DNA of 64,000 bases from Aliidiomarina sanyensis (lineage in GTDB: Bacteria > Pseudomonadota > Gammaproteobacteria > Enterobacterales > Alteromonadaceae), in the NCBI RefSeq assembly GCF_003987175.1, contig NZ_PIPM01000004.1, positions 113,651-177,650 of the forward strand. Reading direction: 5' to 3'. The notes under the pieces are model-generated. The model saw nothing but the letters and a program-made list of their open reading frames with translations, had not been told where the DNA came from and did no database searches. A program made the position numbers and the translations under genes. Shown in pieces: positions 53,371 through 61,794 of the stretch. Position 1 is the stretch's first letter; every line of letters begins with the position of its first letter.

Positions 53371-54195
53371 ATGGCACGAAAGACGACAGCCGATGCTTTA
53401 TTCGAAATAGCAAAGACGCTCCCATGGTGGTTAAGTTTGTCATTAGCAGCCGTATTTTTCTTCGGCGCTCCCATAATTATTGACACCTTGTGGCCTGTTC
53501 AGCCCTCAACAACCGAAAACGCTACCGCATATATTTTCTATTTTTCCCTTCTCATGGTGGTTCAGTATATTTTCCCTTTTGCATTGGTCATGGGGTGCAT
53601 CGCATCATTATTGGAGAAAGCGCGTGCGTCTCGATTACTCAAAAATGTTCGAGTTCGAGGACAGGTCGGAACGATGGCGCGATCAAGCGCTTTTAATCCT
53701 GTTACTTGGCGAGACTTTGAGAGAATTGCTGCAGCTTATTTTCGTGAACAAGGCTTCCGCGTGTATGAAACAAAATCTGGACCCGATGGTGGTATTGATT
53801 TGGAGCTGTACAAAGACTCTGAGCTTTACGTCGTGCAATGCAAACACTGGAAGACGCAACAAGTACCAGTTCAAAAGGTACGAGAATTATATGGCGTAAT
53901 GGCTGCGATGGACGCGGTTGGCGGCTTCTTTGTAGCCTCTGGCGAATTCACAAAAGAAGCGCTGCGCTTTGCCCGTGACAAGAATATTATATTGCTCAAT
54001 GGGGATGACATTCTCAAACGCGTCGACTCTGAGGTACAGCCTCAAGCGGCTCCATCGAAACACTCCATTTTGTGTCCCGCCTGCAACAGTGAAATGGTCA
54101 TCCGCACCGCGACACGAGGTGTGAACGCTGGTCGTCAGTTTTATGGTTGTTCTCGCTACCCTCAGTGCAAGGGGATTGTGAACATTACTGATTAA
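53371..54195 (+). CDS. Membrane-anchored Mrr-like restriction endonuclease with topoisomerase zinc finger
   Basis: A 274-residue protein: two membrane helices (about 15-35 and 52-80), then a restriction-endonuclease (Mrr_cat) domain (about 105-210) with the catalytic D and QxK in GPDGGIDLELYKD and VVQCKHWK, then a C4 zinc finger of the topoisomerase type (CPACNSEM to YGCSRYPQCKG). It should cut DNA near the membrane, perhaps incoming or methylated DNA, but this subfamily is common and not proven to be defence. The ATG at 53371 has GAAGGA upstream. Confidence 0.85.
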   Translation: MARKTTADALFEIAKTLPWWLSLSLAAVFFFGAPIIIDTLWPVQPSTTENATAYIFYFSLLMVVQYIFPFALVMGCIASLLEKARASRLLKNVRVRGQVGTMARSSAFNPVTWRDFERIAAAYFREQGFRVYETKSGPDGGIDLELYKDSELYVVQCKHWKTQQVPVQKVRELYGVMAAMDAVGGFFVASGEFTKEALRFARDKNIILLNGDDILKRVDSEVQPQAAPSKHSILCPACNSEMVIRTATRGVNAGRQFYGCSRYPQCKGIVNITD

Positions 54196-54308
54196 AGGCT
54201 TTTCCCTTTGGAACCTATACAAATCTGCGCTATCAAATCATGTATAATAAATAAGCAGTGAAGCGTATTGCTTCAAGTCGAATTAACCTCTGATGTGAAG
54301 GCGGAGTA

Positions 54309-55046
54309 GTGCTTAAGCCCAAAATCATTGTCCCTCAGCGTTTTATTCATGAGCAACCCATCGTCCATGGCGAGGATTTTGGTGTGCTGTGTTGGAATAC
54401 ACAAAAGCTGACCGAAACCTTGCGGTTTCAAATGGCGCTTGCACGAATTTTGCAAAAGTTCCCAAGCCTTTTCTTATTGTTACAAGAAGCCAAGCTCACC
54501 CTCCATGACGATTGGAAATTGCCCCATTGGTCCTATGCGATCGCACCGAACATGCAAACAAAGCGCTCGGTGTATGGGGTGCTTACCGCCAGTCAAATTG
54601 CCTTTACTGATGCGCAACCTCGGCTTTCTCGCAATCGCGAGGGGCTGTTTACGACGCACAAGAGCTATATGCTTTCGTATCACCCGCTCCCAGATAAAGA
54701 GTCACTTTTGGTCGTGAACATGCACGCGATTAATTTTGTGCGTGCTCATCATTTTTTACGCGAAATGGAAGTGTTGAGAAATGAGTTGTTGGGCCACAAT
54801 GGGCCATTGATTGTGGCCGGTGATTTTAATGTGTGGAATCGCCAAAGGCGTCTGCATTTACGGCGTTTTTGTCGAAGCGTGGGACTGCGCGAGGCCTACA
54901 TGTCAGATTCGCAACATATTAAAACCTACCGAGAGCACCCGCTCGATTTTGTGTTCTACCGTGACCTGTCTCTCAGAGAAGCCACGGCTATCGACACCAC
55001 GACCGTTTCGGACCACAACCCGATCTACGCCCGCTTCTCGCTTTAG
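54309..55046 (+). CDS. Endonuclease/exonuclease/phosphatase family protein
   Basis: A 245-residue EEP-fold hydrolase. Catalytic landmarks: CWNTQK, LLLQEAKL (metal Glu), VVNMHAINF, AGDFNVWN (Asp and Asn), DFVFYRD and SDHNP (Asp-His). Members cut phosphodiester or phosphate esters in nucleic acids or lipids; no signal peptide, so a cytosolic nuclease or phosphatase. Start is GTG at 54309, preceded by GGCGGAG. Confidence 0.85.
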   Translation: MLKPKIIVPQRFIHEQPIVHGEDFGVLCWNTQKLTETLRFQMALARILQKFPSLFLLLQEAKLTLHDDWKLPHWSYAIAPNMQTKRSVYGVLTASQIAFTDAQPRLSRNREGLFTTHKSYMLSYHPLPDKESLLVVNMHAINFVRAHHFLREMEVLRNELLGHNGPLIVAGDFNVWNRQRRLHLRRFCRSVGLREAYMSDSQHIKTYREHPLDFVFYRDLSLREATAIDTTTVSDHNPIYARFSL

Positions 55047-55075
55047 CTTTAGCTTTAGCTGTAGCCAGGCCAACA

Positions 55076-55097
55076 AAGCGCCCCGGTTAGGGCGCTT
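55076..55097. terminator. Bidirectional hairpin between convergent genes
   Basis: AAGCGCCC, a 6-base loop, GGGCGCTT. Perfect 8-bp GC-rich stem 30 bases after the EEP gene and 17 bases after the convergent DUF962 stop. T-tracts are short, so this is a moderate terminator at best. Confidence 0.5.
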
Positions 55098-55113
55098 GCA
55101 GCAACGTGCAGCA

Positions 55114-55593
55114 TTAAGATTTCTTGAGCCCTAGCTTGTGCGCAAACTCAACGGACACAAAAATAGGACCAATCAATAAAAATACCAGATCGTCCAAAAA
55201 CGATGGCTTCTTGCCTTCAATCTTATGGCCAATAAACTGACCTATCCACGCGACGACGAAAATAGCGAGTGAGATCCAGCCAAGCGGAAGACCCGCGTTG
55301 TAGATGGCGGTTACACCCCAAAAGGACAGCGCAAACCAGGCCGCCATCATGGCGAAGACCCACACCGCAAGCTTGAGATAGACGAGCATGGATAGCGCCC
55401 CAAATACCGTCGCCCCGTTCACCCAATATGCCGCCTGTCCGCTTAATCCAAGCCAATTACCGATCGGGATCAGCCAAAAAAGTCCCAATGTCGCGAAGAA
55501 AATTGCGGGCACACACACAATGTGGACCCATTGATTCACATGATTTTGATGGCTGACGCCATAATCTGCGAGAAATTGCTCGAGGGAACGCAT
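55114..55593 (-). CDS. Mpo1-like DUF962 membrane protein
   Basis: A 159-residue protein with four membrane helices. DYGVSHQNHVNQWVHIVCVP at the start and QFIGHKIEGKKPSFLDD near the end are the Mpo1/DUF962 landmarks; the histidines correspond to those that hold iron in yeast Mpo1, which oxidises 2-hydroxy fatty acids. Longer relative of the protein at 40481. Single gene. Confidence 0.88.
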   Translation of the reverse strand: MRSLEQFLADYGVSHQNHVNQWVHIVCVPAIFFATLGLFWLIPIGNWLGLSGQAAYWVNGATVFGALSMLVYLKLAVWVFAMMAAWFALSFWGVTAIYNAGLPLGWISLAIFVVAWIGQFIGHKIEGKKPSFLDDLVFLLIGPIFVSVEFAHKLGLKKS

Positions 55594-55934
55594 GGTTTAT
55601 CTCCCAATATGCTGCTTAACCCCAATACGATACGGTCAAATTTAACGTCTTTTCGCTGGCAAAGCGAATGTTTGCGATCAGTGCACAGTCTGCTCTCGGA
55701 TAATCTCGCGCTCGTGCTTCTTGTCTGTTTTTCGCATGGTTTTTCCCCGAACAACTTCGTTATCTAATCGAAGCGTACTGCCTTGAGGCCGATAATGCCA
55801 TTGAATTATCGCATCTAGAGCCCCAATGGAAACGAATAACAGCAATTATTTTATGTTTATCGTAAATTATTTATTGATATAAATTATCATTGCGTCTATG
55901 CTTCGGAAAGTCCTAATGCCGTGGAGCAGAGCAA
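55594..55934. other. Intergenic region, no recognised gene
   Basis: About 340 bases. A stretch near 55730-55860 stays open in one plus frame (FFPEQLRYLIEAYCLEADNA) and could be the end of a decayed gene, but I cannot name it and no start is evident. AT-rich sequence just before 55935 probably holds the promoter of the next gene. Confidence 0.4.
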
Positions 55935-56540
55935 ATGAACGATTCAAACTTATTTCGCTATGGCGGTGGCGCCGCTATCTTACTCGCCGTGTTATTTCCG
56001 ATATATTGGTTATATGTCCTGACCATTGGAGTGTCTGGTGAGGCAGGCATTTGGGGAGACTTCCAAACCCTAAATGGCTGGGATGCATTGTTTGTGCTGA
56101 TTGGTGCGTTAGAGATCTTTGTCTACCTCGTGCTGCGCAAGTATTTATCGCATCATCTGAATGCAGGTTTATTATCCGCTCTATTGTGGGTCATGATTGG
56201 TCTAGTCGCGATTTTCCATGGGTTTGTGGTGGTGGATATTGCTCTGGCTACTGGTTTATTCAGCGCCTATGAAGATGCATTAATTGCATCTGCCATGGCT
56301 GGCAGTCTGACCGTCTTGTTTTTGTTTGCCCTGGTGTCGCTTATTTTCGCTATCGCGTTACTCACGCAGTTTTCGTCGCTTCCGACCTTGATTAAAGTAT
56401 TTAGTATCGGGCTGATTGTTGTTGCACTGATGCAGCTGACGGTGATCTTGGGCGTTGTGAATATTGTCCTGTTCCCAATCCTGATATTGTTGCTTGCAAT
56501 CCAGTTTTTGCGTGGTGAGCAATCTGTCGAAGTGGTGTAA
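55935..56540 (+). CDS. Multi-pass membrane protein of unknown function
   Basis: A 201-residue protein with five or six hydrophobic helices and few charged residues between them. No catalytic motif. It is followed after five bases by a short XRE-type regulator; pairs of a small membrane protein (such as DUF2975) with a YozG-like regulator are common, and this is probably such a pair even if the membrane protein itself is diverged. Confidence 0.6.
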   Translation: MNDSNLFRYGGGAAILLAVLFPIYWLYVLTIGVSGEAGIWGDFQTLNGWDALFVLIGALEIFVYLVLRKYLSHHLNAGLLSALLWVMIGLVAIFHGFVVVDIALATGLFSAYEDALIASAMAGSLTVLFLFALVSLIFAIALLTQFSSLPTLIKVFSIGLIVVALMQLTVILGVVNIVLFPILILLLAIQFLRGEQSVEVV

Positions 56541-56545
56541 CAAGT

Positions 56546-56749
56546 ATGGCTATTCGAATTAACTTGGATGTAGAGCTCGCAAAGAAAAAGATGTCGCTCA
56601 CGGAGTTATCTGAACGTGTGGGCGTATCAATGACTAATTTATCGCTGCTCAAAACAGGTAAGGTCAAAGCAATTCGGTTTAGTACGCTAGAAGCAATATG
56701 CCGTGAGCTGGACTGCCAACCGGGTGATATTTTGGTTTATGAGGGGTGA
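56546..56749 (+). CDS. Small XRE-family (YozG-like) regulator
   Basis: A 67-residue protein that is little more than a Cro/C1 helix-turn-helix: LTELSERVGVSMTNLSLLKT, then LEAICRELDCQPGDILVYEG, the usual end of this family. Starts 5 bases after the membrane-protein gene, so the two are one operon. It presumably controls its own operon. Confidence 0.85.
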   Translation: MAIRINLDVELAKKKMSLTELSERVGVSMTNLSLLKTGKVKAIRFSTLEAICRELDCQPGDILVYEG

Positions 56750-56803
56750 TGGTTAGGGGCGCGTTCAAGCTTATGTGTGTGCGTGCGTAATCCTGATGTG
56801 CGG

Positions 56804-56833
56804 GATGTTGAATCTGCTTGTTGATTCAACATC
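56804..56833 (+). terminator. Perfect 11-bp inverted repeat after the XRE gene
   Basis: GATGTTGAATC, 8-base loop, GATTCAACATC, then TTAATTAATTG. Low-GC stem with a T/A-rich tail 54 bases after the regulator's stop. It may be a terminator or a boundary structure at the edge of the cassette array. Confidence 0.5.
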
Positions 56834-56984
56834 TTAATTAATTGATATCTATCGCTTATTATAATATTTCCAATTTTAAAATGACGACGCACTCGCCGAT
56901 ATACTCACCGTTTGTGCATGCTCTGTAGGTAGTATCCACTTCGCCCGTTAATTTCGCCTTTATGCACTAGGGCCCTTCTTTTGG

Positions 56985-57055
56985 AGCTAACATTTAGCTT
57001 TGCGGCGTGCCAGAGCGCTAACGTAAGCTCGTCCGACAACAGCGATGTGTTAATT
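56985..57055 (-). repeat. attC-like site after the nuclease-helicase cassette
   Basis: Minus-strand core-like ends AATTAAC (57055-57049) and GTTAGCT (56991-56985). Arms TAACACATCGCTGTTGTCGG and the complement of TAACATTTAGCTTTGCGGC pair imperfectly. It begins 15 bases after the stop codon. Probably the last recognisable site of the array. Confidence 0.55.
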
Positions 57056-57069
57056 GCTCATCACAAAGT

Positions 57070-58545
57070 TCAGCCCAAAACAGTTAGACATCTGTTAAGA
57101 ATTTGTCGGTTCCCAATAATTATTAACTTCAGTTTCTTTCTGGTTCTCGTTATATTTTGAAACAGCATTTTAACTGAATCGTAGTAAGTTCTGGAATTAT
57201 AGGTCAAAAATCCCTCGGAGTCGTACCGAAAGTATTGGTCGATCACAACCGCAACGTTGTCAAACTCCTGCCCAATCACCCGGTGTGACGTCTTGCTGGT
57301 CAGTTGCGAGTAGGACTCGTGGTGCTCATTATCGTATTGAGAGGGTGTCAACCTAAGCACCTCCCAACCCTCATTGCTTATCAGGGATATGTAATCTTTA
57401 ACATTTGAAGTGCTCGTAAAATAATCAAAATCTACATTCCCGCAATTTGGAAAAGATATATCATTTCTATTAGCGTTAAAAAGGACCTTGATGAAACTCG
57501 CAATCTCTTTGTTCGTTCTAATTTTTTCCGATAGCTTAAATTTAGAAAAAAAACCTAAGGAATCAATTTTTCCTTCAATGTCAGTTCGTGACTCTGCTGA
57601 GGATAGAGTTTGCTGCTTATCATAGGAAAATATGCAATCTGTACTTTTTGCTTGTGCGTCTACGACTAAGTTATCGAACTGTTGAGGATATATTCTTTGC
57701 GCCTCATCCACGACGACCAAATCGATATCATTTAAATCATAATTTCTAAAATCTCTTATTGAAACTATTCTCCACCCAAACTGCCTCAACCGATGGTGAC
57801 CATCATTCAGCTGCCCGCAGTGCACAACAACCACATTTTTCGAGTTTTTAATAAATCTTACAATATCATATGTTAGCAACGTTTTACCGGTACCTGCGCT
57901 GCCGGTAATTGAAATAAAGGCAGTTTTGTTATCATATATTTCGCCCAAAACTTCATCCCTAATATCTTCTTGCTGCCCTGTCAGAAAATACTGGCCGTTT
58001 AAGAATTTATCTGTGGAATTAAAAGGTGAAACCAAATAGTCGGACGGATTAAAAAGGACATCTGGACTATCGAGATCAATCAGGTTTTGGTTTGTTAAGA
58101 GCTGGATCAAATAGCTAAAGTCAATCGATTCAAGGTCACCGAATGAGTTTAGCCTATATAATATCTTTTTTTGAGCAACAAAGCATAAATTATGCACTAC
58201 CTTACTTATGTGACCTAGGTAATAATTGTTTCTTGTTAGCTGCGTCTTTATCTTTTCAACCGTGCTTGTGCTTTTAATTTCTACATTTAACACATAGTTT
58301 CTTCCGAATCTGAGCAAATCAAACTCTTTGCTGATGTGCTTTATTTTATACCCCACATAAAAATCATTAAAAATACCCACATCTGGCAGGCGGAGAAAGA
58401 TTTCTGAAACTAGAACTTTCAGATCGATAGTTTCATTATTTTTAATATCTACGCCATAATACTTTGTGAAGTTTTTATATTCGTCATGCAAAAGAGAGTC
58501 ATGCGCTTGCGCGAGAGATATTAAATTAATGCTTTTCATAAACAT
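57070..58545 (-). CDS. Nuclease-helicase: NERD-like domain plus DUF2075-type ATPase
   Basis: A 491-residue protein. The N-terminal 180 residues include EFDLLRFGRNYVLNVEIKST, which has the E...VEIK pattern of NERD/PD-(D/E)xK nucleases. From about 190 follows a superfamily 1 ATPase: Walker A GSAGTGKTLL, Walker B VVVDEAQR, a later VIGQEFDNVAVV and TRTRKKLKL. DUF2075 proteins of this kind are often near defence genes. AGGA precedes the ATG; a second ATG lies two codons on. Base composition is markedly AT-rich. It is a cassette gene with an attC-like site directly after it. Confidence 0.75.
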   Translation of the reverse strand: MFMKSINLISLAQAHDSLLHDEYKNFTKYYGVDIKNNETIDLKVLVSEIFLRLPDVGIFNDFYVGYKIKHISKEFDLLRFGRNYVLNVEIKSTSTVEKIKTQLTRNNYYLGHISKVVHNLCFVAQKKILYRLNSFGDLESIDFSYLIQLLTNQNLIDLDSPDVLFNPSDYLVSPFNSTDKFLNGQYFLTGQQEDIRDEVLGEIYDNKTAFISITGSAGTGKTLLTYDIVRFIKNSKNVVVVHCGQLNDGHHRLRQFGWRIVSIRDFRNYDLNDIDLVVVDEAQRIYPQQFDNLVVDAQAKSTDCIFSYDKQQTLSSAESRTDIEGKIDSLGFFSKFKLSEKIRTNKEIASFIKVLFNANRNDISFPNCGNVDFDYFTSTSNVKDYISLISNEGWEVLRLTPSQYDNEHHESYSQLTSKTSHRVIGQEFDNVAVVIDQYFRYDSEGFLTYNSRTYYDSVKMLFQNITRTRKKLKLIIIGNRQILNRCLTVLG

Positions 58546-58606
58546 TTTCGTCCTGATCTAGACTTCTAGTGGCCAACTGGCTGAAGTGAGTCGGCGAAAT
58601 TACCTT

Positions 58607-58677
58607 CGCAACTAGCGCCTACGCTCAGGCGCATTTGAGACGATACCTGTTTTTGCCGTAGCAAAAATGTTTAGCGG
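58607..58677 (-). repeat. Degenerate attC-like site after the HEPN gene
   Basis: In the 157-base gap between the HEPN and nuclease-helicase genes two small hairpins occur: TTTTTGC/GCAAAAA and GCGCCT/AGGCGC on the minus strand, flanked by CTAAAC and AGTTGCG. Arms AAC.....CTACG pair weakly. Position fits an attC, sequence is poor. Confidence 0.3.
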
Positions 58678-58702
58678 GTCAAATGTCACCTGAAACGTAT
58701 TG

Positions 58703-59989
58703 CTATGCATTCCTTTCTATCCGCTCTAGCTCTTCCTGAATTACTCGACTGACCAACCATCTAAGGGTATACAACAAGTCCTTCTCATGCCGCTTCAAGC
58801 GGTCTTTGCCACGGTGAACAATTTTAGAGCGTATTTCGTAGATTTTCTTAAAATCATCAAGAATCTCGTTGCGCTGAGCGTGTGTCTTCCCAACCAAATA
58901 CGCGCATCGATTACGAAGCAACTCACCGAGTCCGATCAAATCTGATACAGTCTTCTCTCCAAGTAAAATTTCAAGGGCAACGGTAGCCTGAACAAACGAA
59001 AGAAGCTCGTTCTTTCCCGAATAGCTGTCGAGCAACCACTTCCCAGCGAGAAGAATCCGCTCATTTATAGCCTCATCAGACCACGCCCTTTCAAGCAATT
59101 TAAGCCGATTGGTCAGAAACGCGCGTTTCTTCTGGTCATTATCAATGGTGCCATCTAGGTCATCCAGAACTAGCTCTGAAATAATGTTTGAAACCGATTC
59201 ATCAAGCTCAATGCTATCATAAAGTCGCCACCTGTTATCGCGCCATTCGTGAATATAGGCCCGCTGTTTTATCGTTGTTGGCGAGTAAACGTAACGTTGT
59301 CTGAATGCCCTAACCGCCAAACAGGTTCCTAGAACTGACTTCAGGACAGAAACTGCTGATTCTTCCGGCGTAGTAGACGTCCACTTGCCAACAAAGCCAT
59401 GTGACTCAACCTGAAGATAGAGGCTATCACCGGTCAATTCTTTTGGGCCAACAAGGCCGAGCAACCCTCCCCCATGCAACCATCGGTCACGGCCGGGAAT
59501 GCCCGAAACGAGGGGGAACAGCTCTGTAAATTCTGCGTTGGGACGAATCAACCTAACTGAGTCAGTCAACTTGTACTCATGGCCATGAAAATGAGCACTC
59601 AACTCGGAATTGAGCTTGAATGTGAACTGGTACCTACGTGGAAGTTCCTCAAACCCCGATATTAACCGAGCAGCAAGCTGCTCCGCATCCGAGTATTTGG
59701 GATTTTCAATAAGGCTAGATTGCTTCGACTCGGAATCAAACTCTTCAAAGTCATGAAGCTCTTTAGAAAGCTCACCATAAACGTAATCAAAAAGCGGGGT
59801 TTCATTAATAAACATCTCCAGAGACGCCTTCAGAGCCATCTTATTAGGCAGTGCTTTTTCAAGTTCAAACAACCCCGACAACGAGGAGCGATCTAGACTC
59901 CAGCCATGATGGAGCTTGAACTCTGGGATTTGTTCAGCGAGCCCCCCTCGCAATCGTTCAAGGCAGCGTTGATCTAGTCCAATCGGCAT
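58703..59989 (-). CDS. Apea-like HEPN protein, partner of the AbiJ-type nuclease
   Basis: A 428-residue protein. Most of it is unrecognised; the C-terminal 110 residues form an Apea-like HEPN domain: LLSFVQATVALEILLGEK, GLGELLRNRCAYLVG and IYEIRSKIVHRGKD, with the Rx4H motif (R-SKIV-H) of HEPN RNases. Good ribosome binding site GAGGTAATTCG before the ATG. Starts 30 bases after the stop of the AbiJ/restriction-nuclease gene with no attC-like site between, so the pair is a single two-gene cassette. A DNA-sensing nuclease plus an RNA-cutting effector would fit abortive infection; this is inference. Confidence 0.72.
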   Translation of the reverse strand: MPIGLDQRCLERLRGGLAEQIPEFKLHHGWSLDRSSLSGLFELEKALPNKMALKASLEMFINETPLFDYVYGELSKELHDFEEFDSESKQSSLIENPKYSDAEQLAARLISGFEELPRRYQFTFKLNSELSAHFHGHEYKLTDSVRLIRPNAEFTELFPLVSGIPGRDRWLHGGGLLGLVGPKELTGDSLYLQVESHGFVGKWTSTTPEESAVSVLKSVLGTCLAVRAFRQRYVYSPTTIKQRAYIHEWRDNRWRLYDSIELDESVSNIISELVLDDLDGTIDNDQKKRAFLTNRLKLLERAWSDEAINERILLAGKWLLDSYSGKNELLSFVQATVALEILLGEKTVSDLIGLGELLRNRCAYLVGKTHAQRNEILDDFKKIYEIRSKIVHRGKDRLKRHEKDLLYTLRWLVSRVIQEELERIERNA

Positions 59990-60019
59990 CGAATTACCTC
60001 AGTATGTTCCATTGCCAAG

Positions 60020-61000
60020 TCAGAACGGAATATCATCATTAAACTCCGATTTTTTTGCGAAAAGAGCCTTGTGCGGCAATGGAAGGCCGTTTGCAATGTA
60101 AAGATTTAATATATCTTCGCGATCTATGAAGAGTATCTGGCTTCGCTTAGACGCGTCCAGTTTCCCTCCGAGCCAATTTCTCGCCTGCTTGGTAATTTCT
60201 CCCCCAGCAACTATAAATGCATGATCAACCAAGACACGCCGACTGGTTTCAGGGTCGAATATTTCATGACCGAGCATCATCAGTACCTGATTATAGATCT
60301 CGGAGACGTTAGCGTTTGTGGCTTTACTCACCCCCGAAGCATCAATCTTTCCCTTTTTAACCTGTATGCCAAAGTAAAGAACATGCTGTGTGGGAAGGAT
60401 GAACCTCATCCAAATGTCCTTCCCGTATTCCAAAGCCTTATCTTTATGCCCCGCTGCCGTTATTCGGTAGTAACCCAACTGCCTGAACAGCGGTAGAAGA
60501 ACGTCCTCAATTATTTCGTCTTCAGAGCATTTATCCAAGTAATTTATCAGCTGGTCACGTTTTTCAATTTCCTTTGGAGTAAACGGTCTGTGAGGGTTTG
60601 CAGCCAGCGATATGGTTTTTGAGCCTATGTGACGAATATAAAGAAGTTCATCCTCTCCGTAGAAAGCTTCGTAGCCTTCCCTTGCCAAAGGCTTATTCAA
60701 CTCTTCTAAGGCCTTTGAGCGATCAGGATCATCTGGCTCAGCATCTGATTTGTGCATTAATACTCGAAGGACATGAACAAAACGTTCAGGAAGAGCATGA
60801 GCAGCGGACTGTGGCTCTTGAAGCAACTCTTCTAAACGCTCTGCGGTCCAATTCCAGCGCGTTGAACCATCGTGAACGAAATCAAGATCACACTCCTCAA
60901 AAAACCGTGTGATATAACTGCTTGAGCGGTATGGGAAAAACTCTTTATCCCCAATTACCAGTTCAGCGATCGCGCGCAAATTTCTACTCTTGAATTTCAT
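60020..61000 (-). CDS. AbiJ N-terminal domain / restriction-endonuclease-like protein
   Basis: A 326-residue protein. The first 60 residues (LRAIAELVIGD, FPYRSSSYITRFFEECDLDF and GSTRWNW) match the AbiJ N-terminal domain type found in abortive-infection proteins. Residues 170-310 form a restriction-endonuclease-like domain: E and D in YGKDIWMRF, then FGIQVKKGKID, giving a PD-(D/E)xK-type pattern, and a late TKQARNWLGGKLD. AGGGGTGGG directly precedes the ATG. It heads a two-gene cassette with the HEPN protein. Confidence 0.72.
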   Translation of the reverse strand: MKFKSRNLRAIAELVIGDKEFFPYRSSSYITRFFEECDLDFVHDGSTRWNWTAERLEELLQEPQSAAHALPERFVHVLRVLMHKSDAEPDDPDRSKALEELNKPLAREGYEAFYGEDELLYIRHIGSKTISLAANPHRPFTPKEIEKRDQLINYLDKCSEDEIIEDVLLPLFRQLGYYRITAAGHKDKALEYGKDIWMRFILPTQHVLYFGIQVKKGKIDASGVSKATNANVSEIYNQVLMMLGHEIFDPETSRRVLVDHAFIVAGGEITKQARNWLGGKLDASKRSQILFIDREDILNLYIANGLPLPHKALFAKKSEFNDDIPF

Positions 61001-61061
61001 CCCACCCCTGTGCGTTTGACGATGATCTAATTCTTGAACTCATGTGAACAGTCAACCAAGA

Positions 61062-61166
61062 ACATAACGCCCGGCTCACCGAGCAGATTCGTGATCGCGG
61101 CTTTTGTGCAGCTCTTTGCACAAAAGGTGACAGCGGAAACTCTTCCGATGCAGCCCTTTGTTATTT
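61062..61166 (-). repeat. attC-like site after the GNAT cassette
   Basis: Minus strand: core-like AAATAAC at 61166-61160, then AAAGGGCTGCATCGG, a central region with a TTTTGTGCA hairpin, GAGCCGGGC and core-like GTTATGT at 61068-61062. TAACAAA...GGGCGTTATG agrees with the Vibrio-type attC outline. Confidence 0.65.
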
Positions 61167-61189
61167 GTGTCGCTGCTTACAATTACCAC

Positions 61190-61675
61190 CTATGTGTACC
61201 TTAAGAACAAGCCAAGATAGTTGTTATGGATATTGCTTTTCCATGGGTTGCCATACAACCGAAAACCTAGTTGCTCAAGTATCTTTACCATCGCCGGGTT
61301 AGCTGAAATTTCGGTCGAAGCCATGAGGTTCTCTTGCCCGAACTTATCTAGCAGGATGCGAGCAATATTTTTCGCTATGCCTTTTCCAGCATAGCTTGGG
61401 TCCGTGTACAGGTATCCAAGCTCCCATTCAAAATCATTGCTTTGCTTTGGAAGTCCAGCTTTCTCATTTGAGAAATCGGATTCAGTCTTGACCTTAATAG
61501 CGCCAATCCCAGCTACCTTTCCATCAATTCTTGCGATACACAGTAATTTACACCTATCAGCTTTGCGCCAAAGATCACCTTGAACTTTTCCCTGCTGCTT
61601 CAATGCTGCGGCAAAGCACCCTCGGACTTCATCTGTAAGCTGACTTTTCGAGATTAAATCATATTCGATTTTCAT
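61190..61675 (-). CDS. GNAT family N-acetyltransferase
   Basis: A 161-residue acetyltransferase. ELGYLYTDPSYAGKGIAKNI is motif A with the acetyl-CoA-binding Q/R-x-x-G-x-G/A loop in variant form (AGKGIA), and LMASTEISANPAMVKILEQLGF is motif B. Substrate unknown; such genes are common in cassette arrays. The start at 61675 (MKIEYDL) is used because family similarity begins there; the longer frame overlaps the preceding gene and the attC-like site. Confidence 0.85.
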   Translation of the reverse strand: MKIEYDLISKSQLTDEVRGCFAAALKQQGKVQGDLWRKADRCKLLCIARIDGKVAGIGAIKVKTESDFSNEKAGLPKQSNDFEWELGYLYTDPSYAGKGIAKNIARILLDKFGQENLMASTEISANPAMVKILEQLGFRLYGNPWKSNIHNNYLGLFLRYT

Positions 61676-61719
61676 TTCTCTTAAACTCTTTCTAATCGTT
61701 ATAGCACGATGCTTTCTTC

Positions 61720-61791
61720 GCATAACTTCTAACTCACCGGTAAATTGCAAGCGCAGCGAGTAATTTATCCGCGTGCTACAAATTGTTATGT
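61720..61791 (-). repeat. attC-like site between the GNAT and 346-residue membrane cassettes
   Basis: Minus strand: ACATAAC (61791-61785), AATTTGTAGCACGCGGATAA, centre, then the complement of CACCGGTAAATTGC and core-like GTTATGC (61726-61720). The two arms (CACGCGGATAAATTA against CACCGGTAAATT) match closely. It begins 4 bases after the stop codon. Confidence 0.72.
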
Positions 61792-61794
61792 GTA

